In this document: piece after piece, positions 1 through 11,805 of the stretch
Position numbering within the stretch: the stretch's first letter is position 1
Layout of the letters: each line of letters starts with the position of its first letter
NCBI RefSeq assembly: GCF_000314895.2
Contig: NZ_CM001773.1
Span: 1,918,747 to 1,982,746, forward strand
DNA: 64,000 nucleotides
Reading direction: 5' to 3'
Source: Providencia sneebia DSM 19967
GTDB lineage: Bacteria; Pseudomonadota; Gammaproteobacteria; Enterobacterales; Enterobacteriaceae
Made by a program: the position numbers and the translations under genes
The notes under the pieces: generated by a model
The model's input: the letters and a program-made list of their open reading frames with translations, nothing else
Told to the model about the DNA's origin: nothing
The model's database searches: none

Positions 1-2
1 CG

Positions 3-269
3 ATACGGCAAATCGGTGAAGGCCCTGTACGCGATGTCGATATCTATTTGGTGAACTGTGATTTAGTCAAAGCGAGTGATCCCACTCAAACCTGGCAGAC
101 CTTGCGGATGACGTTTGATGGACCGGCGGACAATGGGTTGTTTCGTGTTTTTGGCGAAGCTCGCGGGGTGGGGTTACACCTGCAAGACAGCGATCAGCGT
201 CCGGTGATAACCGCCAATGCCAGTTATCAACATAACCAATACAGTGCCTATGGGTTACCGTCAGTGTGA
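3..269 (+). CDS. Minor fimbrial subunit, 3' end only
   Basis: The open frame enters from the left edge and ends at TGA 267-269. The visible 88 residues include a YLVNC stretch, a GEARGVGL stretch and a strand-rich tail, which is the pattern of the C-terminal half of a chaperone-usher pilin domain (second disulphide Cys, then beta-strands for donor-strand exchange). Followed directly, with overlap, by a second pilin-like gene. GC-rich codon use, like the next two genes and unlike the adhesin after them. The usher, chaperone and major pilin would lie to the left, outside the window. The exact subunit type cannot be told. Confidence 0.6.
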   Translation: MRQIGEGPVRDVDIYLVNCDLVKASDPTQTWQTLRMTFDGPADNGLFRVFGEARGVGLHLQDSDQRPVITANASYQHNQYSAYGLPSV

Positions 270-736
270 TGCTCAATGCCTCGCTTGCGCAAGCCGTCCC
301 GGTGACCTTTGGTGGGACACTGATTGGTAATCCGCCGTGTGATATTACTGGGGATGATGACCCGGTTTCAGTGGAATTTGGGGAAGTGGGGATTTCGCGC
401 ATTGATGGCGTGAATTATGCCCAACCGTTTACCCTCACGGTCACGTGCGGGGCGGATTTAGGCAACAATGTGGCGCTATTTATGGGGTATGACGGGATGA
501 ATGCGGATTTTGATGACAGGGCTTTGCAGACCAGCCGACAGGGATTAGGCATTTTGTTGTCGTATGATGGCACGGTGATCAAACCGGATAATGGCGATAT
601 TCCTGTCACGATGTCCAGCCATGGGGTGATGACCCTCCCGTTAGTGCCGGTGCCGGTAAAAGACAGTAACCCGGCATTGGTGCTGTTTGAAGGGCCATTT
701 ACTGCGACGGGCACCGTCGAAATACGTTACCCGTAG
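269..736 (+). CDS. Minor fimbrial (pilin-domain) protein, start uncertain
   Basis: A pilin-like protein of about 155 residues: Cys in PPCDI near residue 25, Cys in VTCGAD near residue 65, and a strand-rich C-terminus ending GTVEIRYP, typical of PapF/MrpF-type minor subunits built on one disulphide and a donor strand. Possible starts are GTG 266 or ATG 269, both overlapping the stop of the previous gene. Either leaves only a stub of signal peptide (MLNASLAQA). The same frame read upstream gives LWVTVSV just before it, which looks like the missing hydrophobic core but has no ATG, GTG or TTG before the TAA at 233. The gene may be frameshifted at its start or miscalled there. Confidence 0.6.
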   Translation: MLNASLAQAVPVTFGGTLIGNPPCDITGDDDPVSVEFGEVGISRIDGVNYAQPFTLTVTCGADLGNNVALFMGYDGMNADFDDRALQTSRQGLGILLSYDGTVIKPDNGDIPVTMSSHGVMTLPLVPVPVKDSNPALVLFEGPFTATGTVEIRYP

Positions 737-749
737 AAAGGGGAAATCG

Positions 750-1295
750 ATGAAAACACACTATTATGTTCGTCATCTCGCAGCGGTATTGGCGTGGAGT
801 ATGGCGGTGATGAGTCCTTCCGTGATGGCAGAGAGTTCAACACGCATTAACTACAGCGGCACATTGATCGCCTTGCCGTGCACCATCGTGCCGGGCATGG
901 AAAATTTGTACGTGGATATGGGGATCACGGCCACGAAATCGTTGTACCGTTTTAACCGCACGGCGGGAAAAGTGATTGAGTTTTATTTGGAAGATTGTGA
1001 TACCTCGTTAGGCAATGCAATAACCGCCACCTTTACCGGACCGATGACGTCGGAAGGGCTCTTGCAATTTAGCCCCAGCAGTGAAGCCAAAGGTGCGGGG
1101 ATAGGGTTGGAGTATTTGGATGGCCGTCCTATTCCGATTAATGATGGGACGGTCTATAAAGTGCCGATCCAAGATGGGGATATGACCATTCGGATGAAGG
1201 CGTATGTGCAAGGCGAAGCAAGTGCACTGGCGAATAAAACCTTAGTCCCCGGTTATTTTAATGCGGTGCTGACGTATACGATGAGTTATGAGTAA
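750..1295 (+). CDS. Minor fimbrial subunit
   Basis: This 181-residue exported pilin-domain protein starts at ATG 750, set by a good ribosome site (AAAGGGG) just upstream; longer in-frame extensions lack one. It has a signal peptide with a basic N-region (MKTHYYVRH), a hydrophobic core and a likely cut after SVMA. The disulphide pair is LPCTIV and LEDCDT, and the C-terminus is strand-rich (FNAVLTYTMSYE), as in minor subunits of P, MR/P-like and related fimbriae. It begins 13 bases after the previous stop, so it belongs to the same operon. The role is most likely adaptor or tip fibrillum; the specific subunit is not assigned. Confidence 0.7.
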   Translation: MKTHYYVRHLAAVLAWSMAVMSPSVMAESSTRINYSGTLIALPCTIVPGMENLYVDMGITATKSLYRFNRTAGKVIEFYLEDCDTSLGNAITATFTGPMTSEGLLQFSPSSEAKGAGIGLEYLDGRPIPINDGTVYKVPIQDGDMTIRMKAYVQGEASALANKTLVPGYFNAVLTYTMSYE

Positions 1296-1439
1296 TAACA
1301 AATATTTCGTCTATCAAAAGAATAACAGAATATTATCAGCCTATGAATTGTATTCTATAAATAGTGTTGGTGATAAAAAAACATTAGATACTTCTATATA
1401 GAATAATACTTAGAATTGATTTATTTATAGGATAGGAAT

Positions 1440-2459
1440 ATGAGATTAAATTTATTTATATTATTTCTTGTTTCTTCACCTTTATATGCAGATATTTACT
1501 TAAGTGAAACTAGAGTATATAACTTGGTAACAGGAGAGGCAAGGTTAGTTTCTGGAATTAATGTTGATGGAGATTCTGCTGGATTTATTGTTCAGGATGC
1601 TAATCAAGAATGGCTAGGAACTGGACCTGATGGTAAAACGTATAGAGTATTTACACTAAAATATAGTTTTTCTGGACAAATCACATTAACTGTTGATGAA
1701 TCTTTTTATAGTAATATTGGTAATTGTGAATTTAATGGTGAAGGAGACCAAAAACAGTTATATGTTGGTTGGACAGTAATGCAACCTGGCATTTCAGGCA
1801 CTATTTATTCTAGTGCTGGGGCATTATATTCATCTGGCTTTTCTCAAGGAGTTGGTGTTCAAAGTCGATGGCGAGGAATTCCTGTAGGCCAGCCTACATT
1901 TACAGCAACATTTAATAATTCTAGCCAATCCGCAGACGTATATATAACTAATGGGCCTCAGGGTATATACACAATGCCGGGTGGTAAAATGGTTTATGTG
2001 CATACTGATGGAGAACGGCCTAATGCTTTACCCTATGCTGATATTTATGGGTTGTCATGCGGTGCTGTTTTAGGGGTAGGAGAATCGATTCCTACTGAAC
2101 CAATAGAACCGCCAGCACCTGATATTGTTTGTGATTTTTCTACTGGTGGTGATATTGATTTAGGTGTTGTTGATATCACTTCAGCAAGCAATCGTTATGC
2201 TTCAACCTATCTTTATACCCAATGTACGGATGATGCAACAGTCACAGCAACAATACAAAAATCGGGCGGTGGAAATAATCTTTTGCAAATGGGTGGGTTA
2301 AATTTACGGGTTATTTTTGATAATAGCTCAGATAAGAAAACTTATTCGGCGAATACTAGTCAGAACTCACAAATTATTTGGGGACAAGTTACAAGTGTAG
2401 GAACATTAACACCCGGCGATTACTCTCAATCTATGGTAGTTTATTTAAATTATGAATAG
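1440..2459 (+). CDS. Two-domain fimbrial tip adhesin
   Basis: This 339-residue secreted protein begins with MRLNLFILFLVSSPLYA, a clear signal peptide. An N-terminal domain of about 190 residues with its own Cys pair (GNCEF, GLSCG) is joined by a proline-rich linker (EPIEPPAPD, near 215-230) to a C-terminal pilin domain with a second Cys pair (DIVCDF, YTQCTD) ending MVVYLNYE. This is the layout of tip adhesins such as PapG, FimH and MrpH: receptor-binding lectin domain plus pilin anchor. It closes the operon, as adhesin genes usually do. It is separated from the previous gene by about 140 AT-rich bases and its codons are AT-rich, unlike the GC-rich genes before it. The receptor is unknown. Confidence 0.75.
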   Translation: MRLNLFILFLVSSPLYADIYLSETRVYNLVTGEARLVSGINVDGDSAGFIVQDANQEWLGTGPDGKTYRVFTLKYSFSGQITLTVDESFYSNIGNCEFNGEGDQKQLYVGWTVMQPGISGTIYSSAGALYSSGFSQGVGVQSRWRGIPVGQPTFTATFNNSSQSADVYITNGPQGIYTMPGGKMVYVHTDGERPNALPYADIYGLSCGAVLGVGESIPTEPIEPPAPDIVCDFSTGGDIDLGVVDITSASNRYASTYLYTQCTDDATVTATIQKSGGGNNLLQMGGLNLRVIFDNSSDKKTYSANTSQNSQIIWGQVTSVGTLTPGDYSQSMVVYLNYE

Positions 2460-2648
2460 TAGAGAGTATTTATTAAAATAAATATGAATTAAATTCGTTA
2501 AATATTGCTATTTATTTTACATTGAAAAAATATATCTATTTTTAATTATTGTTTCATTGAAAATTAATTTTTGTTTATTATTTTTACTTTGTTATTCATT
2601 TTTATAAATGAAGAGTTCTTATTATTCTATTTATATGAGGTTATTATT

Positions 2649-2929
2649 ATGTTTAAGAAATCACTAATCTAACCGTTATCAATCGGTGGGAGGACTCCTC
2701 TCCCGCCAATGGGGTGAGCAAGGTCGGATTGGCAGTAATTTAGGGGTGCAATATTTCCACAGTGATGAAAACAAGGACAGCACAATGGAAGGCCAGTCTT
2801 AGTGCCGAGTTAAGTCCGCTCTCCTTGGGGGGCTCTAGTTTATACCAGACACGGGAATACCTGACATTGGAAGAGACCTTGCAAAAATCTAATACGGTGG
2901 CGAACAGTGATAGCGCGACTGCGCTGTGA
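2649..2929 (+). pseudogene. Broken remnant, GC-rich coding fragment
   Basis: An ATG at 2649 opens a seven-codon frame (MFKKSLI, then TAA). From 2692 a GC-rich coding-like stretch reads LLSRQWGEQGRIGSNLGVQ in one frame up to TAG 2800-2802, then continues in another frame from 2792 as SLSAELSPLSLGGSSLYQTR to TGA 2927-2929. Together they look like about 80 residues of one protein with a frameshift near 2790 and a lost start. The family was not recognised. Base composition resembles the fimbrial minor subunits, not the AT-rich flanks, so this may be debris of a neighbouring secreted or surface protein gene. Confidence 0.45.
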
Positions 2930-2935
2930 TGGTAA

Positions 2936-3106
2936 ATAGTATTTTTATTTGCTTGTAAGGATAGTAACTCTGCTGATATAGATGGCGATTATGTTTGCGA
3001 TGTAGGATCTTTATTCAACGTAATATTATATGATAGAAATGGAAATTTTAAATTTCCTTTTGGAACAAGAAATATTGAAATAACTATTTTGATTGAATTT
3101 AAATAG
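2936..3106 (+). pseudogene. Possible truncated lipoprotein-like remnant
   Basis: An open frame without a usable start codon reads VFLFACKDSNSADIDGDY and continues to a stop at 3104-3106, ending ITILIEFK. LFAC followed by K and D resembles a lipoprotein cleavage site whose signal start has been lost, directly after the GC-rich remnant. About 55 residues; no family recognised. It could be chance, but codon use and length suggest a gene relic. Confidence 0.3.
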
Positions 3107-3173
3107 CCTTATAAAGATGAAATAATCTTAATAAGACGAAATGATGAAAAATTATAAGTAATGTAACTATTAC

Positions 3174-3917
3174 TTAATATTCTTGATTGGATTTTGAAAT
3201 TATTTGTAATTTTTTCAAAATACTATTTTTTAGCTTAAATAGATGATAGTATGGTTCTTTCTTTTTCAATCTATCTCTATAGAGATTTCTATTTTTTTGC
3301 ATATGAATTCGTTCATTTTCTAAACTTGAAAACTCAGCATGTCCCGCAGCTTTTATAGGATTTGGATGAATACAATAAATTTTTGCAAAACCAAAAAAAT
3401 TAAAAATAGACCACATATCTGCTTCATAGCGAATAGGATATAATTTTGATATTAAATTTTTAGCTGCTTTTGCATTAATAATATAAGCATGAGCAGCACT
3501 AGCATCTTTTATTCTATATATATTATTAGATAGTTTTTCGTTCTTTATAAATTTTTTAGCATTTGATAGTAGGTAGATATTCGGTTTTTGATTGTTATCA
3601 ATGGCTTTAATTTCGTTAATAATTGTTTCAATATTACTAGGTAATATTGCATCATCTTCAAGGATCAGAGCAATATCTATCTTCTCATCTATTATTTTTT
3701 TATATACTTTTAAATGAGATAATGCACAACCGATCTCACCTTTAGTTAAATAAGAGTCTTTAAAATTTAAGGCAACCTTATTGATTTCATCACCTGAAAG
3801 TTTTCGGCCATCTATAGCTTCGATAAATTGATAATCTAGTTTTAAATTATTAAGCTGGTCTAGCATGAATTTTTTTCTATCATTACGTTCAGATAAATTA
3901 ATAATAAAGGTATTCAT
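3174..3917 (-). CDS. Family 25 glycosyltransferase (LPS/surface glycan)
   Basis: A 247-residue protein of the Glyco_transf_25 family, which adds sugars (often galactose) to lipooligosaccharide or other surface glycans. It opens with FIINLSERNDRKKFM and FIEAIDGRKL, has GEIGCALSHLKVY at about 60-72 and the metal/nucleotide-binding EDD at about 87-89 in ALILEDDA. ATG 3917 is chosen because the family begins at the FIINL strand; a 13-residue extension is possible. No signal peptide or membrane segment, so cytoplasmic. It stands alone, with no other glycan genes next to it, and is very AT-rich, suggesting acquired DNA. Donor and acceptor are unknown. Confidence 0.85.
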   Translation of the reverse strand: MNTFIINLSERNDRKKFMLDQLNNLKLDYQFIEAIDGRKLSGDEINKVALNFKDSYLTKGEIGCALSHLKVYKKIIDEKIDIALILEDDAILPSNIETIINEIKAIDNNQKPNIYLLSNAKKFIKNEKLSNNIYRIKDASAAHAYIINAKAAKNLISKLYPIRYEADMWSIFNFFGFAKIYCIHPNPIKAAGHAEFSSLENERIHMQKNRNLYRDRLKKKEPYYHLFKLKNSILKKLQIISKSNQEY

Positions 3918-4388
3918 GCATGTTCTCTCATATACATAGATGCTAGTTAATATCAATCACGGTTACTTATAAATTTAGAACTGAATAGATGATAACATAG
4001 ATTTGACCTATGTATGAACTGGATGCATAAATTTAATCAATGGATTTGGTGAGATCTATTGTCAATATGAGATATGTTTATATTTAATAAACAGTTACGT
4101 GTAGATGATTTATATATGATATTGACTCTGGTAAGGTTTAGTGGGCTTGTGTGAGGAAAATAGATAAAAATTCCCCATCTTTCGATGGGGTCCATAAGGC
4201 AAATATAAATCACAAATTCTTCGTATGTGTTGTGATATATAATATTCTAAATTTTAGTTTGAATCTATGAGTTGTATCCTTAATAACGTCATAAACAGTA
4301 AGTAAAAGTTAAAAAAAGGTGAAAATTTTTATAATTATCAATCAATGTTACTTACTGTGCGAGTGTGGTCGATGTTGATAACGAGTAT
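3918..4388. other. AT-rich intergenic region
   Basis: No coding potential seen. It holds the promoter region of the glycosyltransferase and, at 4162-4190, a terminator for the minus-strand gene that ends at 4389. Confidence 0.6.
4162..4190 (-). terminator. Rho-independent terminator
   Basis: The inverted repeat CCCCATC/GATGGGG with a four-base loop is followed, on the minus strand, by AATTTTTAT. It lies downstream of the minus-strand gene ending at 4389. Confidence 0.65.
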
Positions 4389-5057
4389 TTATAAATATAA
4401 ATCTTCAGCTGCATTCGGCCAATCATTATGCATATGGTCGGTATAGAGTAAAAAACATTCGGCTATTGCTCTATTTAATACTTTATGATGAACAATATCA
4501 CCTTCGGTTGATCGGACTTCCCAAATATCGTGATGATACAATTTTTTGGTTACCATTTCACAATCCCCCATTAAGCGGATAGCTTCTTCTGTATCTTTGA
4601 TTAGATCAAATTTATCGTTCAATAAGTCATAGACTTCCATTTTTTCGACATCATAATTATACTCAGGACCACAACGACGAAATCCACAAGCAACATTAAT
4701 TTGGAAATCAGTATAATGACTATATTTATTCATTAGGGGTTTGAAGTCCGATTTAACATACTCATTATATTGATTTTCATTAGCATTTATTTGGGCATTG
4801 CGCTTTTTTGCTCGAATATATGGCTCATCATCAAATTCTAATAAGGTTGTCGTCATTTCTAAGGTTTGTTTACTAGGATTAGTAAAAAAAGAATATAAAA
4901 CTAGACCATAGTACTCACCTTGAGGTGTATAAACAGTTGTATTCTCTTCTATCTGGTATATATCATTAGGATTTAGACTTTCTTTATGTGAAAATTCTGC
5001 TCCTATACTTTCGGCTATTTTAATCATTTGTGCTGTTTTTAATTGTATTGAGGCCAT
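4389..5057 (-). CDS. Uncharacterised 222-residue cytoplasmic protein
   Basis: Family not recognised. The 222-residue product has no signal peptide or membrane segment, is rich in acidic, Asn and Tyr residues, and contains a FRRCGPEYNYDVE stretch near the middle and a C-terminal half with DIWEVRSTEGDIVHHKVLN. ATG 5057 has a weak GAGAA ribosome site. It is a single-gene unit with its own terminator. The size and accessory setting would fit an immunity or small regulatory protein, but no toxin gene is adjacent, so no function is assigned. Confidence 0.6.
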   Translation of the reverse strand: MASIQLKTAQMIKIAESIGAEFSHKESLNPNDIYQIEENTTVYTPQGEYYGLVLYSFFTNPSKQTLEMTTTLLEFDDEPYIRAKKRNAQINANENQYNEYVKSDFKPLMNKYSHYTDFQINVACGFRRCGPEYNYDVEKMEVYDLLNDKFDLIKDTEEAIRLMGDCEMVTKKLYHHDIWEVRSTEGDIVHHKVLNRAIAECFLLYTDHMHNDWPNAAEDLYL

Positions 5058-5378
5058 AGATTAATTTCTCATTGGAATAAGTCACTAATTGATATTATAC
5101 ATCCTAAAGAATCACAATATCATTTAGTGTTTGGTAGAGTGAAAGGAAAAATTCATTTAGAGTACTTTAATAAGATAAATCCATAAAACAAAGATATAAA
5201 TAACGAAAAAAGATGATAATATTTTAATCATCGTCCTTGTCTTTTAATGATGGATATTTTATTTTTAATGTAAATTCAATTTTGATGTTAAATAAAAATA
5301 TCAGATGATGATGAGAAATTAAGAAAAAAAGCGACTATATAAGTCGCTTTATATAAATGTAGGTTACTAAAAGTCTAA
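5058..5378. other. Intergenic region with terminator
   Basis: No gene seen. The right end carries the terminator at 5328-5353; the left end should hold the promoter of the minus-strand gene starting at 5057. Confidence 0.5.
5328..5353 (-). terminator. Rho-independent terminator of the beta-glucoside/xyloside operon
   Basis: Stem AAGCGACT/AGTCGCTT around an ATATA loop, with A-runs on the left and T on the right, so it can act in both directions. It lies just past the 3' end of the GH1 gene. Confidence 0.75.
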
Positions 5379-6836
<1,458 letters not shown>

Positions 6837-6886
6837 TTAAATGTTATTTACATTAAATAATATTTAAAATTGCGACTTATTCCCTA

Positions 6887-8506
<1,620 letters not shown>

Positions 8507-8636
8507 TTAAAACCTCACAATAATTTAAGGTCAAATGAATTTGCCATTCTTTATTTTAAATGGAGTTAATTGTTTGTTTTTAATTAAGCGAAAGTTAATT
8601 GAGCATAAAACTTTCGCCTATTTTTTGGTTTGATTA

Positions 8637-10319
8637 TTAAGATAAATCAGCAACAGGGTAATGCTCAAATGCAGCATATTCTAAGAACTTAAAATGAGCT
8701 TGTTGTTTATGATACATGTGGTCAACACAAGCTATACCTACAAATGACCCTGTAAATTCACCATATCGACTATATTCGTCAGAAAATAGTGTAGTGTTAT
8801 AATCTTCACCAATTTTTTGATAGTTAACATCATCAGTTGACCATTCAAAAAATAATGTTTTACCCTGTATATTTAATTTTAAATATACCTCATCATCAAC
8901 ATCATAAATTTCATTTAAATGATCTTCCTTCTTTAACCCGTTATCAATATGAATAATATAAAATACAGAAGTATTTTTATCTTCATCAAATGTTTTTTGT
9001 AAAAACAGATAATTCATATTGTCATAATAAAGGACTAATCCAGCACTATGTTGAAAAACTTCAGGGTTAAAATCTATTTTTGTGGTTATTGTGGCATGAA
9101 CAGATGTTAATTTTCGTGCAATGAGACTAACTTTATTTTCTGAACAGAGAGATTCATGTCCTCGTAATGATAAATAGCCATTTTTTTCTGTTAGAGATGA
9201 GAATGTTTTATTATCAATCCTTGGAGTATACAAATTGATAGGTAATGAATCTCTATTGAAATCAATATGCTCAATTAATTGTTCATCTTCATTAATAGGC
9301 TCATCAGAACATATAGCAACATATTGTTTAGCAAGATTCCCGCCACCTTTTAAACGCATCCAATTATCTTCAGTCCAATACATTTCTTGAATAGCAGACT
9401 CACGGCCTAATGTACAAGCAAGTTCTGGAACAAAAGGACGAGAACATAAATGTGTTAAAAATACGCGTCCATCATCGGTTTCAATATAGCTACCATGTCC
9501 TGATTTTTGAAGTACAGATTCTGGGTTAAAACATTCAATACGCAAATAGTCTTTATCGAAACTTGCTGCTGATTCTTGAACAATATTAACGGGTGTATCT
9601 AAGGTATCTGCTTTGACAGAAGTGAGAATTGGATTCTCAGGATCTTTTTCATATGGGCCTAAGATATTTTTAGCGCGTCCCATGGTGATGCAATGACCAT
9701 AACCTGTACCGCCTTCGGCGCACATAATATAATAATATTCACCACGTTTGGTAATATGGGCACCTTCAGCACCAGTTCCATAAATCCCTTGCCAAATTCT
9801 TTTTGGGTAGCCAATAGTTGAATTTGTTTTCGGGTCGAATTCCACAACAGAAATAGCAAGTTGATGGTCATCGCGAGTTTCCCAATCAACAGCGACTATC
9901 CATTTTTTCCCATTATCATCATGAACAATAGAAGCATCATAACCTGCTGAATGTAAATAAACGGGTTCACTCCATGGGCCATTAATATCACTTGCTGTAA
10001 TTAAATAATTATCGACATCAAAATAACGCCCATTCATAGAATTCATGATGCCATAAAGAACATAAAATTTTTGGTCTTGTTCACACCAAGTTAAACAAGG
10101 AGCCCAAATACCTTTAGCTGAACGTAATTTATTTAAACTTATAGTCTCAGCATCTTGTAATGCATGAGTATGAAGGGTCCAATTTTCTAAATCTGTAGAG
10201 TGATAAATGGGTATTCCAGGAAACCATTCAAAAGAGGACACAGCAATATAGTAGTCATCGCCACGGCGACAAATTGCTGGGTCAGCATTGAAACCTTTTA
10301 AAATCGGATTCTTAATCAT
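8637..10319 (-). CDS. xynB: Beta-xylosidase, GH43 (XynB-like)
   Basis: A 560-residue GH43 enzyme expected to release xylose from xylobiose and short xylo-oligosaccharides. The five-bladed propeller carries the expected acids: Asp in NADPAI near residue 14, Asp in AGYDASIVHDD near 128, and the catalytic Glu in GAEGAHITK near 186. A C-terminal beta-sandwich domain of about 200 residues, usual for this subfamily, follows. No signal peptide, so cytoplasmic, implying that xylosides are imported intact, probably by the MFS protein encoded just upstream (113 bases). E. coli has a comparable XynB next to a transporter. Xylose released would feed XylA and XylB. Confidence 0.9.
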   Translation of the reverse strand: MIKNPILKGFNADPAICRRGDDYYIAVSSFEWFPGIPIYHSTDLENWTLHTHALQDAETISLNKLRSAKGIWAPCLTWCEQDQKFYVLYGIMNSMNGRYFDVDNYLITASDINGPWSEPVYLHSAGYDASIVHDDNGKKWIVAVDWETRDDHQLAISVVEFDPKTNSTIGYPKRIWQGIYGTGAEGAHITKRGEYYYIMCAEGGTGYGHCITMGRAKNILGPYEKDPENPILTSVKADTLDTPVNIVQESAASFDKDYLRIECFNPESVLQKSGHGSYIETDDGRVFLTHLCSRPFVPELACTLGRESAIQEMYWTEDNWMRLKGGGNLAKQYVAICSDEPINEDEQLIEHIDFNRDSLPINLYTPRIDNKTFSSLTEKNGYLSLRGHESLCSENKVSLIARKLTSVHATITTKIDFNPEVFQHSAGLVLYYDNMNYLFLQKTFDEDKNTSVFYIIHIDNGLKKEDHLNEIYDVDDEVYLKLNIQGKTLFFEWSTDDVNYQKIGEDYNTTLFSDEYSRYGEFTGSFVGIACVDHMYHKQQAHFKFLEYAAFEHYPVADLS

Positions 10320-10432
10320 AATATTGTTTTCTCCGGCTTAAACTTTATCTTACGCATCGGTATTGATAAATCTTAGTTAAATAAATTTTTGCTGTAATTG
10401 TGTAGTGAATTTATATTAAATAATGGATATCG

Positions 10433-11686
10433 CTATTTTACTTTTCTTATGAGCATAATTAATATTGCTCCTAAGATAGATAAGCAACCTGCAACAGGGA
10501 ATAACAAGTTATAGCCATAAAAGCTAATGGCGGCAGCGGCAAATACAGGACCTAATATTTGTCCCACAGTATTTGATAAATTTAAAATGCCGAGATCTCT
10601 TGCTGCATGGGCAGGATTAGGTAAAACTGCAACATTAAGTGCCTGATCAACAGATTGGAATGCACCATAGCCCATACCTGCTAAAGCCGCATAGACTAAT
10701 AATGTCCATGGTTCATGACTGATGAATGGGAAAAATAAGCCAATTGTTGTGATGATACAGGTAAAAACGACAGGTAATTTTATATAACCGATTTTATCTG
10801 CAATATAGCCTGCGCATGCTGCCATGATTAAGCCAGTTACCATCATAATGATCGAGATGACAGATAAATAATATTTAATATCATCACTACCCGATTTTAG
10901 CCCTGAGTAATCCGTTAAAATATATAATAGCAATCCAGATATGACAGATGTTCCCGTTACCATCAGTAATTTACCGATTAATGCCAGGTAGTAATCACGG
11001 CAATCGGTGACTGGTGGAATAAAGTTTTTAATTAATGAAGTAAAATCTAATGCGGTAGCTTCTAAACATTTTGACGATCCTTCTTTAATTAAAATACTGC
11101 ATAATAATCCTGACAGTAGTGTCATCCCAGCCATCACATAAATACCAAAGCTGATATTATCGATAAAGTGGGCAGCAATAAAAGTACCGCCATATAAACC
11201 CACGGAGATCCCTACTGCATAGAAGGAAGAGATAACGCCACGATGACGGGGTGCTATTTTGTCAGCAATGATGGCAACCATAGGGGCGACAATGCAATTT
11301 AGGAATATCTGGTAGATTAACCAAATTATTAAAATTGAAGTTAATGTTTCTGCATAGCTTAAGCAAACCAGCATAGCGGATGCACCAACAGACCCAATAA
11401 TTAGCCACGGTGTTCTGCGGCCAAGTGAGGAGCGTGTTATGTCTGACAATGCGCCCATAATGATATTTGCTAATGTTGCGACAATCATCGCTAAAGATGA
11501 AATAGTCGCTAATAATGTTGCTTTTTGGCTATCATCAATAATTGCAATACGAGCAGGTAATAATACGGTTAAGGTTCCTAAGTATCCGCTTAGCCATAAA
11601 AGAGCGCCGAGTGATAATGCAATACCGAGTTTAATCGGAACTTTTGGTTGTTCTATATCTGTTACCTGCATTGAAATATTTTTCAT
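10433..11686 (-). CDS. MFS transporter, probable xyloside/sugar importer
   Basis: A 417-residue inner-membrane protein with 12 predicted hydrophobic helices. The loop 2-3 region has the MFS-type motif DITRSSLGRRTPWL near 82-95, and helix 4-5 holds APMVAIIADKIAPRHRG. Start ATG 11686 has AAGGA at good spacing. It sits in the operon between the PTS permease and xynB; by position it most likely brings in xylobiose or a xyloside for the cytoplasmic GH43 enzyme, or D-xylose itself, since no xylFGH or xylE is seen here. The substrate is inference; sequence alone does not fix it. Confidence 0.75.
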   Translation of the reverse strand: MKNISMQVTDIEQPKVPIKLGIALSLGALLWLSGYLGTLTVLLPARIAIIDDSQKATLLATISSLAMIVATLANIIMGALSDITRSSLGRRTPWLIIGSVGASAMLVCLSYAETLTSILIIWLIYQIFLNCIVAPMVAIIADKIAPRHRGVISSFYAVGISVGLYGGTFIAAHFIDNISFGIYVMAGMTLLSGLLCSILIKEGSSKCLEATALDFTSLIKNFIPPVTDCRDYYLALIGKLLMVTGTSVISGLLLYILTDYSGLKSGSDDIKYYLSVISIIMMVTGLIMAACAGYIADKIGYIKLPVVFTCIITTIGLFFPFISHEPWTLLVYAALAGMGYGAFQSVDQALNVAVLPNPAHAARDLGILNLSNTVGQILGPVFAAAAISFYGYNLLFPVAGCLSILGAILIMLIRKVK

Positions 11687-11805
11687 GGTGTTCCTTATAT
11701 ATTTATATACTGATTATTAAGGGAGCAGGTTGAGTATGCAACATAATATTATAATCGTTTTTATGAGTAGATTTGGCTAAATATTATAATGACAATATTA
11801 TATTT

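Noticed and set aside
67..714. Long minus-strand open frames across the fimbrial genes
   Set aside because: They are antisense to genes with clear signal peptides and pilin motifs and show no protein features of their own.
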